Shown: positions 44,201 through 52,386, counted from the first letter of the stretch. The stretch: DNA of 64,000 bases from Symbiodinium natans (GCA_905221605.1 CAJNDS010002302.1:51001-115000); one strand, 5' to 3'. Program-made: numbers and translations. The notes: generated by a model from the letters alone, not told the origin.

Positions 44201-44515
44201 AAGTTGCTCACGATTGGGATCTGGGTGAGTGCGGCCCAACCACTCATGGGACACGAAGATGACGAAGAAGTCCTCCTGGCGTCGGACCACTAGCCCCCTA
44301 GCTCTCAGCTCCTCGTGGCAGGGCATGGTGTCGAAAGTTAGGAAGTCGGAGACCTTTATCACCCACATGTCCGCGGTCGCACTCTTCAAAGTGTCGAAGC
44401 ATTGCGGCATCCATTGCGTTGAAGGGGCTACGGTGCTCCTGGTTTTAAACATCCCTTGAAACGCTTGGCACTCGGGCAGTACGCACCAGAGAGTTCCAGG
44501 ATGCGAAGGTGCGAA
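41270..44515 (-). CDS. TIR-like/ankyrin-repeat protein, eight exons split by introners
   Basis: Exons on the minus strand are 44175-44515, 43670-44065, 43432-43513, 43104-43327, 42715-42805, 42213-42249, 41927-42081 and 41270-41821 (TGA stop). All seven junctions keep frame and give 625 residues; the 5' end is open. Residues about 85-260 resemble a TIR-like domain, with FVSHEWLG at 87-94, WMDWFSIPQ at 150-158 and RGWCRLELWC at 235-244. Residues about 350-610 hold ankyrin-type repeats ending in phrases such as LCEAGVDVN, LLEQKAEVN and LLEHGARVN. A role in signalling or protein-protein contact is inferred from the architecture. Six introns are TIR elements with 4-bp duplications. The last (41822-41926) is a 105-nt intron with GTGG and GTGA at its edges. 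An upstream stop and a GGCAG acceptor at 44516 suggest a further 5' exon beyond the telomere-type tract. Confidence 0.88.
42082..42212 (-). mobile_element. introner, CTTGGTAGCCC family, target duplication GTAT
   Basis: The intron is GTAT plus the element (left end CCTGGTACAGCCC, right end GGGCTACCAAG). GTAT recurs at 42078-42081. Removal gives CAG GTG AGT ATT TAC GAA, in frame on both sides. GT donor, AG acceptor. Confidence 0.92.
42250..42714 (-). mobile_element. introner, CTTGGTAGCCC family, with an AT-rich insert; duplication GATG
   Basis: The ends CTTGGTAGCCCAGTGG and GGGTTACCAAG are flanked by GATG (42711-42714 and 42246-42249). Removal gives GGG GTG GAT GTG AAC, restoring the ankyrin phrase GVDVN. 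The donor would be GA. About 350 bp of foreign AT-rich sequence (about 42321-42667) replaces nothing that other copies contain, so it is a later insertion. Confidence 0.9.
42321..42667. other. AT-rich insert inside an introner, perhaps organellar
   Basis: The sequence is visibly richer in A and T than any neighbour. It includes a direct repeat of ATTCTTTGGTGATAGAAATTT and no TTTAGGG units. One plus frame reads EKLFFIELGLFLLMIALFSK, hydrophobic as in mitochondrial proteins, but I cannot assign it to a known organellar gene. Confidence 0.6.
42806..43103 (-). mobile_element. introner, CTTGGTAGCCC family, with a telomere-type array; duplication GTCC
   Basis: The ends CTTGGCAGCCCAGTGG and CTACCAAG are flanked by GTCC (43100-43103 and 42802-42805). 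Removal gives CTC AAG TCC TGC CGG in frame. Between CTACCAAG and the rest of the element lies about 150 bp of TTTATAGGG-type units (about 42814-42969). A T17 run lies near 43035. Confidence 0.9.
42822..42969 (+). repeat. TTTATAGGG variant array inside an introner
   Basis: About sixteen units of TTTATAGGG with single-base variants, edged by two standard TTTAGGG units on each side. It has split the arm CTTGGTAG/CCCAGTAACC of the host element. Confidence 0.9.
43328..43431 (-). mobile_element. introner, CTTAGTTGTCC family, duplication GACA
   Basis: The intron begins GACACTTAGCAGTAG and ends GGACAACTTAG before GACA (43324-43327). Removal gives TGG ATC GAC AGT CCT in frame. GA donor, AG acceptor. 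Internally it matches the tandem copies at 24411-24670. Confidence 0.88.
43514..43669 (-). mobile_element. introner, CTATACTCCCC family, with a telomere-type array; duplication GATG
   Basis: The element CTATATCCCCCTTGGG...GGGGAGTATAG is flanked by GATG (43666-43669 and 43510-43513). Removal gives AAG ATG ATG TGT GCT in frame. About eight CCCTAAA units sit directly after TTAGAA in the plus orientation, where other copies read TTAGAACCTTAAT. Confidence 0.92.
44066..44174 (-). mobile_element. introner, CTATACTCCCC family, duplication GCTT
   Basis: The element CTATATCCCCCTTGGG...GGGGAGTAAAG is flanked by GCTT (44171-44174 and 44062-44065). Removal gives CAG AAG CTT ATG AAG in frame. GC donor, AG acceptor. 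Confidence 0.92.
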
Positions 44516-44523
44516 CTGCCAGG

Positions 44524-44600
44524 GTTAGGGGTTTAGGGGTTTAGGGGTTTAGGGGTTTAGGGGTTTAGGGGTTTAGGGGTTTAGGGGTTTAGGGTTTAGG
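44524..44600 (+). repeat. GGGGTTTA variant array
   Basis: Nine copies of the 8-base variant TTTAGGGG, ending in two standard units. It lies directly upstream of the first visible exon of the ankyrin gene. Confidence 0.95.
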
Positions 44601-44965
44601 GTTTCGGGAACCCTAAACCCGCCTAAACCCTGGCCCTGAACCCATGCCCTACCTGATTACAGGTGTAGCCACTCACACACCCCTCTGGCCCTACAAGCAA
44701 GCGGGTCATCACTGGGTTATAAGTACAGATATGTTTGGGTTACTAAGTACCACCCTAAACCCTAAACCCTAAACCCTAAACCCAAACCCTAAACCCTAAA
44801 CCCTAAACCCTAAACCCTAAACCCTAAACCCTGGGGAGGCTTCAGCGTAACAGAAGGCCTAACACTGAGGATCCATGTACCTGTATCGTGTATACTTGGG
44901 TGCAGGGCTTCGGGCCCTGAAGCTACAACATCGGAGCCCCTTCAAGGCCCCAAGTATATACTCTA

Positions 44966-45077
44966 CTAGACCTAACCTGGGAATAACACAGGGTGCCCCT
45001 TTTTGTCTTAGAGGAGTTTATAAGAGAACCTGTACCCAAAATTGGGAAATAAAAGGGCCTCCTCTGGTTCCTAGACT
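44966..45077. mobile_element. CTAGACC-family TIR element
   Basis: From CTAGACCTAACCTGGG to CCTCTGGTTCCTAG. The flanks TCTA and ACTA match at three of four positions. Confidence 0.85.
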
Positions 45078-45190
45078 ATATGTGCATATTGCCCTTTATA
45101 AGGAAGAATGTTTTGCTTTTTCGGGGCTCTTAAGCAATTCGTAGTGGACCCTTTAGGGACATGAAACCCTAAACCCTAAACCCTAGCGAC

Positions 45191-45274
45191 TGAGCCCGCT
45201 GCTGACGCTTCGCCATCGTTCACCAGGGCCGTGGCACAGTCCGTGTCGACCTCAGTTGGCAGGAAGCCAAGCTC
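45191..45274 (-). CDS. exon candidate, 28 codons
   Basis: A GTGACAG acceptor opens ELGFLPTEVDTDCATALVND, continuing GEASAAGS, before GTCGCT. Among the anonymous islands this has one of the most protein-like sequences. Confidence 0.5.
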
Positions 45275-45783
45275 CTGTCACCGGCTGTATTGGTTGTGTT
45301 TAGGGTTTAGGGTTCAGGGTTATTGGGTTTTCGGTCTAGGGATATTGGTTGAAGGGTTCTAGTCTTGAAAGCACAATGGGGCTTGTAGGTCATTTGCATT
45401 TGCAGCCTCCACATGCCACCGAGTAGCTGCACAGCGCCTTAGCTGTTCTTAATCCTAAACAGCATTAACCCTAAACCCAAAATCTAAAACCCTAAACCCT
45501 AACCCGAAACCCTAAACCCCATGACGGTGACAGGGAGTGTCTTTTGCAAGCCAAAAGACCCAATAACCCAAGAACCCTGAACCTTGAAAGTCCTAAGGCC
45601 CAAAAAACACTAACCATCTTCAACATGACTTGGAGTTTCATAGGCAGTTATGAGTAGGGTTCTATGTACCCTAACTAAGGTTATAGCCATAGATACTACA
45701 TCTCACCCTACTTATCAGTCCCCATGAACCTCCGAGTAACAGTTGAAGATTCAGAGCTTTAGGGCTTACTTGCTACATATCAT

Positions 45784-46153
45784 CTTGGTAGCCCAGTAAC
45801 GATATTCTGCTAGGGGCACCCTGATTGGGGTTGGTCGCTTATATATCCTCAAGACGGTTCGGGTTTAGAGGGTAAATCCCTGACGCAAACATGACCAAAG
45901 CCCTGAGCCGTAGGTGTTTTGGGGTCTGCATCTGCCCGTCGGTATAGTGTTTATTAAGGGATTTCAGGTTAAGTAGGGGTTTGTGTTCGGTCTCGGTAGC
46001 TCCTATGTCTGGGCGATTGCTGTCATTGTCGGACTTCCTCTTAATTACAGCATCAGCCCCGCAGCAAAGCCAAAAACAAACCCCAAACTGCTAAGACCCC
46101 GAGGGGGAAACCGTACCAATAAAACGGGTCAAGAGTACCTCTGGACTACCAAG
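45784..46153. mobile_element. CTTGGTAGCCC-family element with a large insertion
   Basis: The left end CTTGGTAGCCCAGTAACG...GGTTGGTCGCTTAT and right end ACGGGTCAAGAGTACC...CTACCAAG belong to the same family, but about 290 bp separate the halves. There is no clear target duplication. Confidence 0.7.
45839..46063 (-). CDS. 75-codon open frame inside the insertion
   Basis: The minus frame includes AVIKRKSDNDSNRPDIGATE and MQTPKHLRLRALVMFASGIY and ends at TAA in the element. It has no ATG near its start and no recognised family. It may be a captured exon or chance. Confidence 0.25.
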   Translation of the reverse strand, partial: CGADAVIKRKSDNDSNRPDIGATETEHKPLLNLKSLNKHYTDGQMQTPKHLRLRALVMFASGIYPLNPNRLEDI

Positions 46154-46320
46154 CCTTCCAGATTCCCGAAACCCTAGATCGGCAGCTCTGCAAAATATGG
46201 TCCATTCGTGCGTGCCCAGTGCCCAAGAAAACCTCCGCATTAAAATCCCCTCAACCCTCAACCCTCACCCCGAAATCCTGAGTGGGACCATCGTTTAGGG
46301 AGCCCGCGGTTTAGGGTTTA

Positions 46321-46412
46321 GGGTTTATAGGGTTTACAGGGTTTACAGGGTTTACAGGGTTTACAGGGTTTATAGGGTTTTTAGGGTTTATAGGGTTTAG
46401 GGTTTAGGGTGT
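46321..46412 (+). repeat. TTTACAGGG/TTTATAGGG variant array
   Basis: Four TTTACAGGG units followed by TTTATAGGG and TTTTTAGGG units, edged by standard units. Confidence 0.92.
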
Positions 46413-46496
46413 GTCTAAACCCTAAACCCAAATCCTAGTAAGGCCTTTGGGCCCCCCAAAAACTCCAAAAAATGCGCCCTTGGAGCCTTAGGGTAA

Positions 46497-46672
46497 CTTG
46501 GCAGCCCAGTATCCATATTAGAATAAGGGCACCCTTGTTGATAGGGAAACCTTGAACCAAACAAAAAGAAGAGGGAAAAGGGTTTAGGGTTTAGGTTTAG
46601 GGGGGTTTAGGGTTTAGGGTTCAGGGTTTAGCGTTTAGGGTTTAGGGTTTAGGGTACCACTGGTCTACAAAG
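46497..46672. mobile_element. CTTGGTAGCCC-family element with a telomere-type array
   Basis: From CTTGGCAGCCCAGTATCC to CCACTGGTCTACAAAG. About 75 bp of TTTAGGG units interrupt the stretch that normally reads GGGAAAAGGGTACC. The flanks GTAA and GGAA match at three of four positions. Confidence 0.85.
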
Positions 46673-46675
46673 GGA

Positions 46676-46767
46676 AGGGATTGAGGAATCCTCAGGCCCG
46701 GCCACTCTTGAATACTGGCCAGGACCATCTGCTCTAGAACTTCCAGGTCCTGCCGATCCGTGAAGAA
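46676..46767 (-). CDS. exon candidate beside an introner-type element
   Basis: The minus frame reads FFTDRQDLEVLEQMVLASIQ and EWPGLRIPQSL, strongly protein-like. It ends at the element 46497-46672. It may belong to the same gene as the kinase fragment upstream, but this is not shown. Confidence 0.5.
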
Positions 46768-46836
46768 AGGTTTAGTTGGGAGGTTCGCTTCCCCTTGTGC
46801 AAACAGTCCTTACTAGGGATGATAGGGAATGAACAC

Positions 46837-46985
46837 CCTAAACCCTAAACCCTAAACCCTAAACCCTAAACCCTAAACCCTAAACCCTAAACCCTAAACC
46901 CTAAACCCTAAACCCTAAACCCTAAACCCTAAACCCGAAACCCGAAACCCGAAACCCGAAACCCTAACCCGAAACTCTAAACCCT
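46837..46985 (-). repeat. telomere-type CCCTAAA array with CCCGAAA variants
   Basis: About fourteen perfect units then five clustered CCCGAAA units. Confidence 0.96.
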
Positions 46986-46987
46986 AA

Positions 46988-47056
46988 ATGGCCTTCTGTG
47001 CTGCCTCGTGATTCACACCATCCATCGCAGGAGGGATGCCACACAGCTTCCCATTC
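46988..47056 (-). CDS. exon candidate, 23 codons
   Basis: A TGCAAG acceptor opens EWEAVWHPSCDGWCESRGST. Two Cys and three Trp are notable. No family is recognised. Confidence 0.4.
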
Positions 47057-47292
47057 CTTGCACGACATGAAGCCTAGTTTTGAAATCATGTGATCATCTG
47101 GCGGTTTCCGAAATATGTAGTGAGTAGGGTGAGCAAGTTGGGCTATTTCTAGGGGGATAGTAAGTAGACTTACTAAGTGGGGGTTTACGATGTTAATGGT
47201 ACTGTACCTTATTGCGGTCCTTGGAGGTTTATATTAGGGGTCCCTGATTTTCGTGAACCCCCCCTTTTACAAAGAGCTACGATGATTGTTGC

Positions 47293-48277
47293 TTAGGGTT
47301 TTAGGCTTCTTTGTCTGTCCCCAAGGTTCTTGACACAGCCAGCAGCGCTCAGTCCCAAGCCACAAACGGACTTTGCGTCATGGTTGGGGACCTCCGCCAG
47401 AGCTGCCATCGCAGCATCCGCCAAGCAGCTGATGTGCATCTTATGGCACGTTAAGACTTGGGGGTCGACGTATTTAACCTTAGTTGCTGAGCTCAGAAGC
47501 CCCCCCCCCCCCCCCCCCCAAAAAAAAAAAAAAGGTGCACACTTTCAGTTCTCTAGGGGGCTATCGTATCTCAACAATTTTAAGAGTGTACTCATTCATC
47601 TACTCAGTAGCTTCTCCCGACTCTGTCGTCCACCATCGGGTTACATACTTGCCGACCAACTGCCCTGCAATGTCCAGCACGGCGACCTTGATGTCCGAAC
47701 GGCCATAGTCGACTCCAAGGTACACTTGCTGCTCCGCGGCCAGGTGGTGAGAAACCGACTTGGGAACCTTCGTAGCCCAGTAACCATATTATCATAAGGG
47801 CACCCCTTTTTGTCGATTGGTTACTTGATAAGGGAGCCTTGAACCAAAAAAGGGAAAAGGGTACCACTGGGCTACCAAGGAAACGCTCCGACTCCTGAAG
47901 GGCATGTGGCACAACTCGCCGAGCTTGCCCGGATTCTCTTCTCTGGTGATTCGCAGTGCCCCGAACTGGGCAAGGTTGCCTTCCAGGGCGGGATGCTCTG
48001 CAAAGAGTGCAAGCAATGATGGAAGCGTGCTGTCGCTTTCGCACACAACTCGCAGCGTTGACGTGCCCACGACTGCAGCGGCAATCGTGACCGCGCGCGC
48101 GAAGAGGACCCGAATTCCCAGCTTCCTCAGCTCATCTCCTTCCGCGGGAATCGGACATCGGTGAACGTATTCGCTCACAAAGTCGCTGCGGTCCGCAAGT
48201 ATCCAGACCTCTTCCAGCTTGGAGGAATCAAACTGTGCGGCGATCTCCCGTAGAGGCTTCACGCTGAAGTCTGCCAT
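47293..48277 (-). CDS. FGGY-like carbohydrate kinase N-terminal region, three exons
   Basis: Exons 47885-48277, 47612-47767 and 47293-47478 join in frame over two TIR-element introns and give 244 residues from ATG to TAA. Residues 148-158 read LGVDYGRSDIK, the phosphate-1 loop of the hexokinase/actin fold. Then come WWTTESGE and GLGLSAAGC, which match the order LG-D-G...W...DP...GLS-G in FGGY sugar kinases. The first 131 residues are an extra N-terminal domain I do not recognise. A full FGGY kinase has about 500 residues, so this is truncated or continues in exons I did not find. The TAA lies in CCCTAA-like sequence and may be intronic. Substrate unknown. Confidence 0.65.
47479..47611 (-). 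mobile_element. introner with poly-C/poly-A core; duplication GCTA/GTTA
   Basis: The element runs CTGAGTAGATGAATGAGT... to ...GCTCAGCAACTAAG on the minus strand. It contains about 20 C followed by 13 A in the plus orientation and a GTGCACAC block. Removal gives GGA GAA GTT AAA TAC in frame. GC donor, AG acceptor. Related copies lie at 57037-57165 and 57212-57364. The duplication has one mismatch. Confidence 0.8.
47768..47884 (-). mobile_element. introner, CTTGGTAGCCC family; duplication GTTT/GTTC
   Basis: The element CCTTGGTAGCCCAGTGG...CTGGGCTACGAAG interrupts the kinase frame. Removal gives CGG AGC GTT CCC AAG. GT donor, AG acceptor. The duplication differs at one base. Confidence 0.85.
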
Positions 48278-48299
48278 GATTCTGGTGACAGACCTATAT

Positions 48300-48362
48300 T
48301 ACATGTATATATATATATGTATACATATATATATATACATGCATATATATATATATATATAA
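48300..48362. repeat. TA microsatellite upstream of the kinase-like gene
   Basis: Runs of TATA with GTATAC interruptions begin 23 bp before the ATG at 48277. Confidence 0.9.
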
Positions 48363-48554
48363 ATATCCTAGAAGCACCCTCTCAATGTAACCCATAACGC
48401 TGGCCTGCATACCCAATTCTTGTGGGGCTGTAGGTTGCTAGTCTGGGTACTTTTGAGGGTCCAGTTGTAAGTGCGTACATCAAGCTTGAGTTTGAAGCGG
48501 AAAAGCGTTGAGTCAAGAAGATCCGGCTAAGCCCAAAATAACCCAGAATAGCCC

Positions 48555-48658
48555 CTAAACCCTAAACCCTAAACCCTAAACCCTAAACCCTAAACCCTAA
48601 ACCCTAAACCCTAAACCCTAAACCCTAAACCCTAAACCCTAAATAACCCTAAACCCTC
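48555..48658 (-). repeat. telomere-type CCCTAAA array
   Basis: About fourteen perfect units. Confidence 0.97.
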
Positions 48659-48737
48659 CCAAGAGCTGATTGGAATCTGGCCACCTTCGAAAACTCCCAC
48701 CTCCTGAGGCCCTTGGAAGCACAGGGTTCATTGGGTG

Positions 48738-48992
48738 TAGGGTTTAGGGCTACATGGTTTAGGGTTTAGGGCTAGATGGAATAGGGTTTAGGGCTACATG
48801 GAATAGGGTTTAGGCCTTCATGGTTTAGGGTTTAGGGCTACATGGAATAGGGTTTAGGCCTTCATGGTTTAGGGTTTAGGCCTACATGGTTTAGGGTTTA
48901 GGCCTACATGGTTTAGGGCTTAGGGCTACATGGTTTAGGGCTTCATGGTTTTGGGTTTAGGGCTACATGTTAAGGGTTTAGGGTTTCGGGTT
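48738..48992 (+). repeat. minisatellite built on TTTAGGG plus CTACATGG
   Basis: Ten to twelve copies of a 20-22-bp unit such as GGTTTAGGGCTACATGG, with AATAGGG and CCTTCATGG variants that alternate. A composite unit has been copied in tandem. Confidence 0.92.
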
Positions 48993-49131
48993 TACTTGCA
49001 GCAGCGGAGTAGCCCAGGAATAGCAAGGGCACCTTTGCCTTAAGGACAGCTTTAGAAACAAGGTTTAGGGTTTAGGGTTTAGGGTTTAGGGTTTAGGGTT
49101 TAGGGTTTAGGGTTTAGGGTTAAGGGTTTCC

Positions 49132-49245
49132 CTTACTGCCGAAGCTCTCGGCCTTTCTCCACGGGCAACAGCAGCCTCCCAGTCATGCTGGCCTCTCACT
49201 CTACGCGAACTTCTTGGTCATCATCTGGGCACTGCTGTACCGTAG
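49132..49245 (+). CDS. exon-like island with stop, 37 residues
   Basis: The plus frame reads LTAEALGLSPRATAASQSCW and then PLTLRELLGHHLGTAVP, stopping at TAG. The start follows the repeat directly. Confidence 0.4.
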   Translation, partial: LTAEALGLSPRATAASQSCWPLTLRELLGHHLGTAVP

Positions 49246-49695
49246 GGTTCCCTTTTGAATTCAGGCTTTTTAGAAGGTGTCCTGTTTTCTGGGGACCCAA
49301 ACCTCATGTAGAGAACTGCCCCCAACCCTAAACTCTCAACAGTAAACCCTAAACCCTAAACCGTACTTATCACCCCTCATCTGAACACCGGAGGGTTTGG
49401 GGATTTGTTCACCCGTGACGGAATGCACAGAACAACGGGTTGCTAGGAGGCTTAGGGCTTAGGGTTCAGGGCTTAGGGTTAAGGGTTTGGGGTCTAGGGT
49501 GCACCATCTCAAGTCCAAACGTTCATTCGTGAAGCTCGCTACAGTGGTCTCGACTATCTACCCAGCCACCCTTCAGATCTCATAACATTAGGAAACTATT
49601 TCGATTTCATAATCCAACAAACCTGATACCCTGGAACCCTAAACCCGAACCCTGAAGCGGGGGGTGGTTGGGGGGGGCGGCGGACAGTTTCTCAG

Positions 49696-49770
49696 CGCAC
49701 GCCCCCTGTCGGCGACAAACTTGCCGCCGACTTGGGACGTGGGCTGAGAAATTTGCCGCGAGGCCACTGA
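49696..49770 (+). CDS. exon candidate, 24 residues
   Basis: A TTTCTCAG acceptor opens RTPPVGDKLAADLGRGLRNL, continuing PRGH, then TGA. Alternatively the exon ends at GAG|GTTTAT. Confidence 0.45.
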   Translation, partial: RTPPVGDKLAADLGRGLRNLPRGH

Positions 49771-49961
49771 GGTTTATGGAAATCTGGGAGTAGAGTTGGT
49801 TTAGGGTATAGGGGTTTAGGGTTTTTAGGGATTAGGGTTTAGGGTGCTTGGTCTCTTTGACAAGGAGGATCTGTGGCCCTTGCTCGGACTTCTTCGCCGG
49901 GAGCGAGGTCCAGAAATACCTTGCAGCTAAGCCCTAAATCCTAGACCCCGTGGGGGAAGGT

Positions 49962-50044
49962 GTAGGGTTTGTAGGGTTTGTAGGGTTTGTAGGGTTTGTA
50001 GGGTTTGTAGGGTTTGTAGGGTTTGTAGGGTTTGTAGGGTTTAG
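49962..50044 (+). repeat. TTTGTAGGG variant array
   Basis: Nine identical 9-bp units. They translate to repeated KPY on the minus strand, which explains the long open frame there. Confidence 0.95.
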
Positions 50045-50436
50045 GGGTGACAAGAACCAGGAACTTTAAGTACTCAACTGTGCTGTCAGCTACTGCAGTA
50101 GTGGCGATGGCCACCATCTGCAGCACTTGGGCGGACTGTAAACACTAAGCCCTAGTTAAGCTGAAGCCCCTCGACTCTGCACCTAAAACCCAAACATTCA
50201 TGGGTGCTGAGGCTTTTCTGTGCTTACTAAACTTAAGACCTTCCTAAACCCACTCCTTCAAGTGTATCAGAGGCAGCTACTGCAGGACAGCAGGGGTGGG
50301 GAAACCGACCCAACACCTATTGGGTTTCTTTAGGGCGTAGGTTGTTGGGTTTAGGGTTTAGGGTTTAGGGTTTAGGGCTTAGGGTTTAGGGTTTAGGCCT
50401 AATTACACCCCAAAGGCTTCCAGATGGGAGTCTTGC

Positions 50437-50484
50437 CTGCCGGGCGTGCTTGGCGAGCCATGGTTCAACCTGGGCAGCGTAGGA
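50437..50484 (-). CDS. microexon candidate with a GC donor, 48 nt
   Basis: CCCTCAG|T and CGGCAG|GCAAGA bound 16 codons: SYAAQVEPWLAKHARQ. The GC donor context is textbook. Confidence 0.5.
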
Positions 50485-50911
50485 CTGAGGGATGCAGGGG
50501 TTTAGGGTTTAGGGTTTAGGGTTTAGGGTTTAGGGTTTAGGGTTTAGGGGCTAGGGGCTAGGGGCTAGGGTTTAGGGTTTAGGGATGAAGGCTTTAAGGA
50601 TTTCAGATTCGTGGTGCAGGGATCTACGGACTCAGGGTTTAGGGTGCAGAGTCCAGCACTTAAGGGTCTCTGCGCCTAGGGATTTAGGCCGCAAGGGTGC
50701 TAGGATGCGAAGGGGCTTAGGGATCAGGGTTTAGGACTTGGGGTCCAGGCGTTGGCGTTTGGTGCGCACAGCATCCACAAGGCATGACAACAGTGAAAAC
50801 TTGCACCCCTAGCCCTAAACCCTGAACCCTAAACCCTAAACGCTAAACCAAAACCCCTAAACCCTAAACCAAAACCCTAAACCCTAAACCCCAAACCCTA
50901 AACCCTGAACC

Positions 50912-51004
50912 CTAAACCCCAGTCAACGTTGCGCAAGTGGACTGGGGTGCCTCGCCTTGACCCCTTTGAGGGAAGACGACATGAGGCCGACGAGTCTCTC
51001 GGGC
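50912..51004 (-). CDS. exon candidate with a repeat-derived stop
   Basis: ATGCAG|G opens ARETRRPHVVFPQRGQGEAP, continuing QSTCATLTGV. The TAG stop is formed by a GGGGTTTAGGG unit. Confidence 0.4.
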   Translation of the reverse strand, partial: ARETRRPHVVFPQRGQGEAPQSTCATLTGV

Positions 51005-51062
51005 CTGCATGCAACTGAACTGCTCCGAGGTTTTTAGGGAAGTTACATGGCCACTTAGTATG

Positions 51063-51170
51063 GGTTTAGGGTTTAGGGTTTAGGGTTTAGGGTTTAGGGT
51101 TTAGGGTTTAGGGTTTAGGGTTTAGGGTTTAGGGCTTAGGGTTTAGGGCTTAGGGTCTAGGGTTTGTGGT
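51063..51170 (+). repeat. telomere-type TTTAGGG array
   Basis: About fifteen units, ending in CTTAGGG variants. An array in the opposite orientation follows at 51463. Confidence 0.97.
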
Positions 51171-51462
51171 GAAAAAGGGACCCCTGAAATACCCCTAGAA
51201 AGCCCAAGGCCCATACTCAGGGACCATGTGACATCCCTTAACGGGGCAGCCCTATGAACCCTATAACCCTACACAAACCCTTTTCAACCCTTAAAGCCCT
51301 AGACAAGCTCCGTACACACCCAATATAAGCCCTGTAAAAACCTTATGCACAACCTAAAAAGAACCCTGGAGAAACCCCAGATAAACCCTGGATCCCCGAA
51401 GCCCTAAACCCTAAACCCTAAACCCTACACCCTACACCCTAAACCCTAAACCCATACTAAGT

Positions 51463-51588
51463 GACCCTAAACCCTAAACCCTAAACCCTAAACCCTAAAC
51501 CCTAAACCCTAAACCCTAAACCCTAAACCCTAACCCCTAAACCCTAAACCCTAAACCCTAAACCCTAAACCCTAAACCCTAAACCCTA
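51463..51588 (-). repeat. telomere-type CCCTAAA array
   Basis: About eighteen units with one CCCCTAA interruption. Confidence 0.97.
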
Positions 51589-51593
51589 TGCAC

Positions 51594-51650
51594 ACGATAA
51601 AGCGTGACGACATCGGCCTCCTGCGCAGCCAGAGCCCGAGGCCAGGCTTA
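51594..51650 (-). CDS. exon-like island, short
   Basis: The minus frame reads PRALAAQEADVVTLYRVH and ends at the adjoining array. A CTGCGCAG acceptor lies inside. Confidence 0.35.
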
Positions 51651-52291
51651 GGGATTTTCGGGCTTTAGGGTCAAAAGGGTTTAGGGTTTAGGGTTTAGGG
51701 TTTGGGGTTTAGGGTCACTTAGCATGGGTTTAGGGTTTAGAGTTTAGGGTTTAGGGTTTAGGGTTTGGGGTTTAAGGTTTAGGGTCGAAAGGGAAAAGGG
51801 TTTAGAACACCTCTTGCCAAGGCCCCCTAAACCGAAATCCCAAACACTCGCCATGAACAATGCCAGGGTTCGGGGTTTAGGGCTTGGGGTTTTGGGGCTT
51901 GGGGTGCAGGGTTTAGATTAAACTATGCTCTTGGGTGTAGGGTTCAGCTTAGGATTTAGGGTCCCTACCTTGTATGAGAGTATTTCCAAAGACAGGGGAC
52001 CCCTTGTATACCCCAACAGGGAGAAACCGCAAAAAGGTGCCATTTCTTTCGGACATCCCCATATACAGGATTCAGATTGCAAGGTTTTGAAAGTCCCTAC
52101 ACCCTAAACCTTAAAACTCTCAAGCCCTAAAACCCGAAACGGGCCTAAAACCCTTTTTAAACCCCTACACCTAAACCCCTAAAACCCCTAAAACCCCTCA
52201 AACCCCTAAAACCCCTAAAACCCCTAAAGCCCAAAAAAAACCCAAAATAACCCAAACACCCCCAAAACCAAAAAGCCCTAAAACCCTAACC

Positions 52292-52354
52292 CTCTGCCCG
52301 GAGCCTCCAGTGCGACTGGATCTCAAAGAGGATCTTCAGGCGCTCCACAGGATC
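52292..52354 (-). CDS. exon candidate, 21 codons
   Basis: CAACAG|G opens DPVERLKILFEIQSHWRLRA, ending in E. It is a clean amphipathic helix and one of the stronger anonymous exons. Family unknown. Confidence 0.5.
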
Positions 52355-52386
52355 CTGTTGTTGGGCATGGCAGCCCAAAGCAAGGG

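Noticed and set aside
49941-50126. Protein with nine KPY repeats
   Set aside because: It is the translation of identical TTTGTAGGG units.
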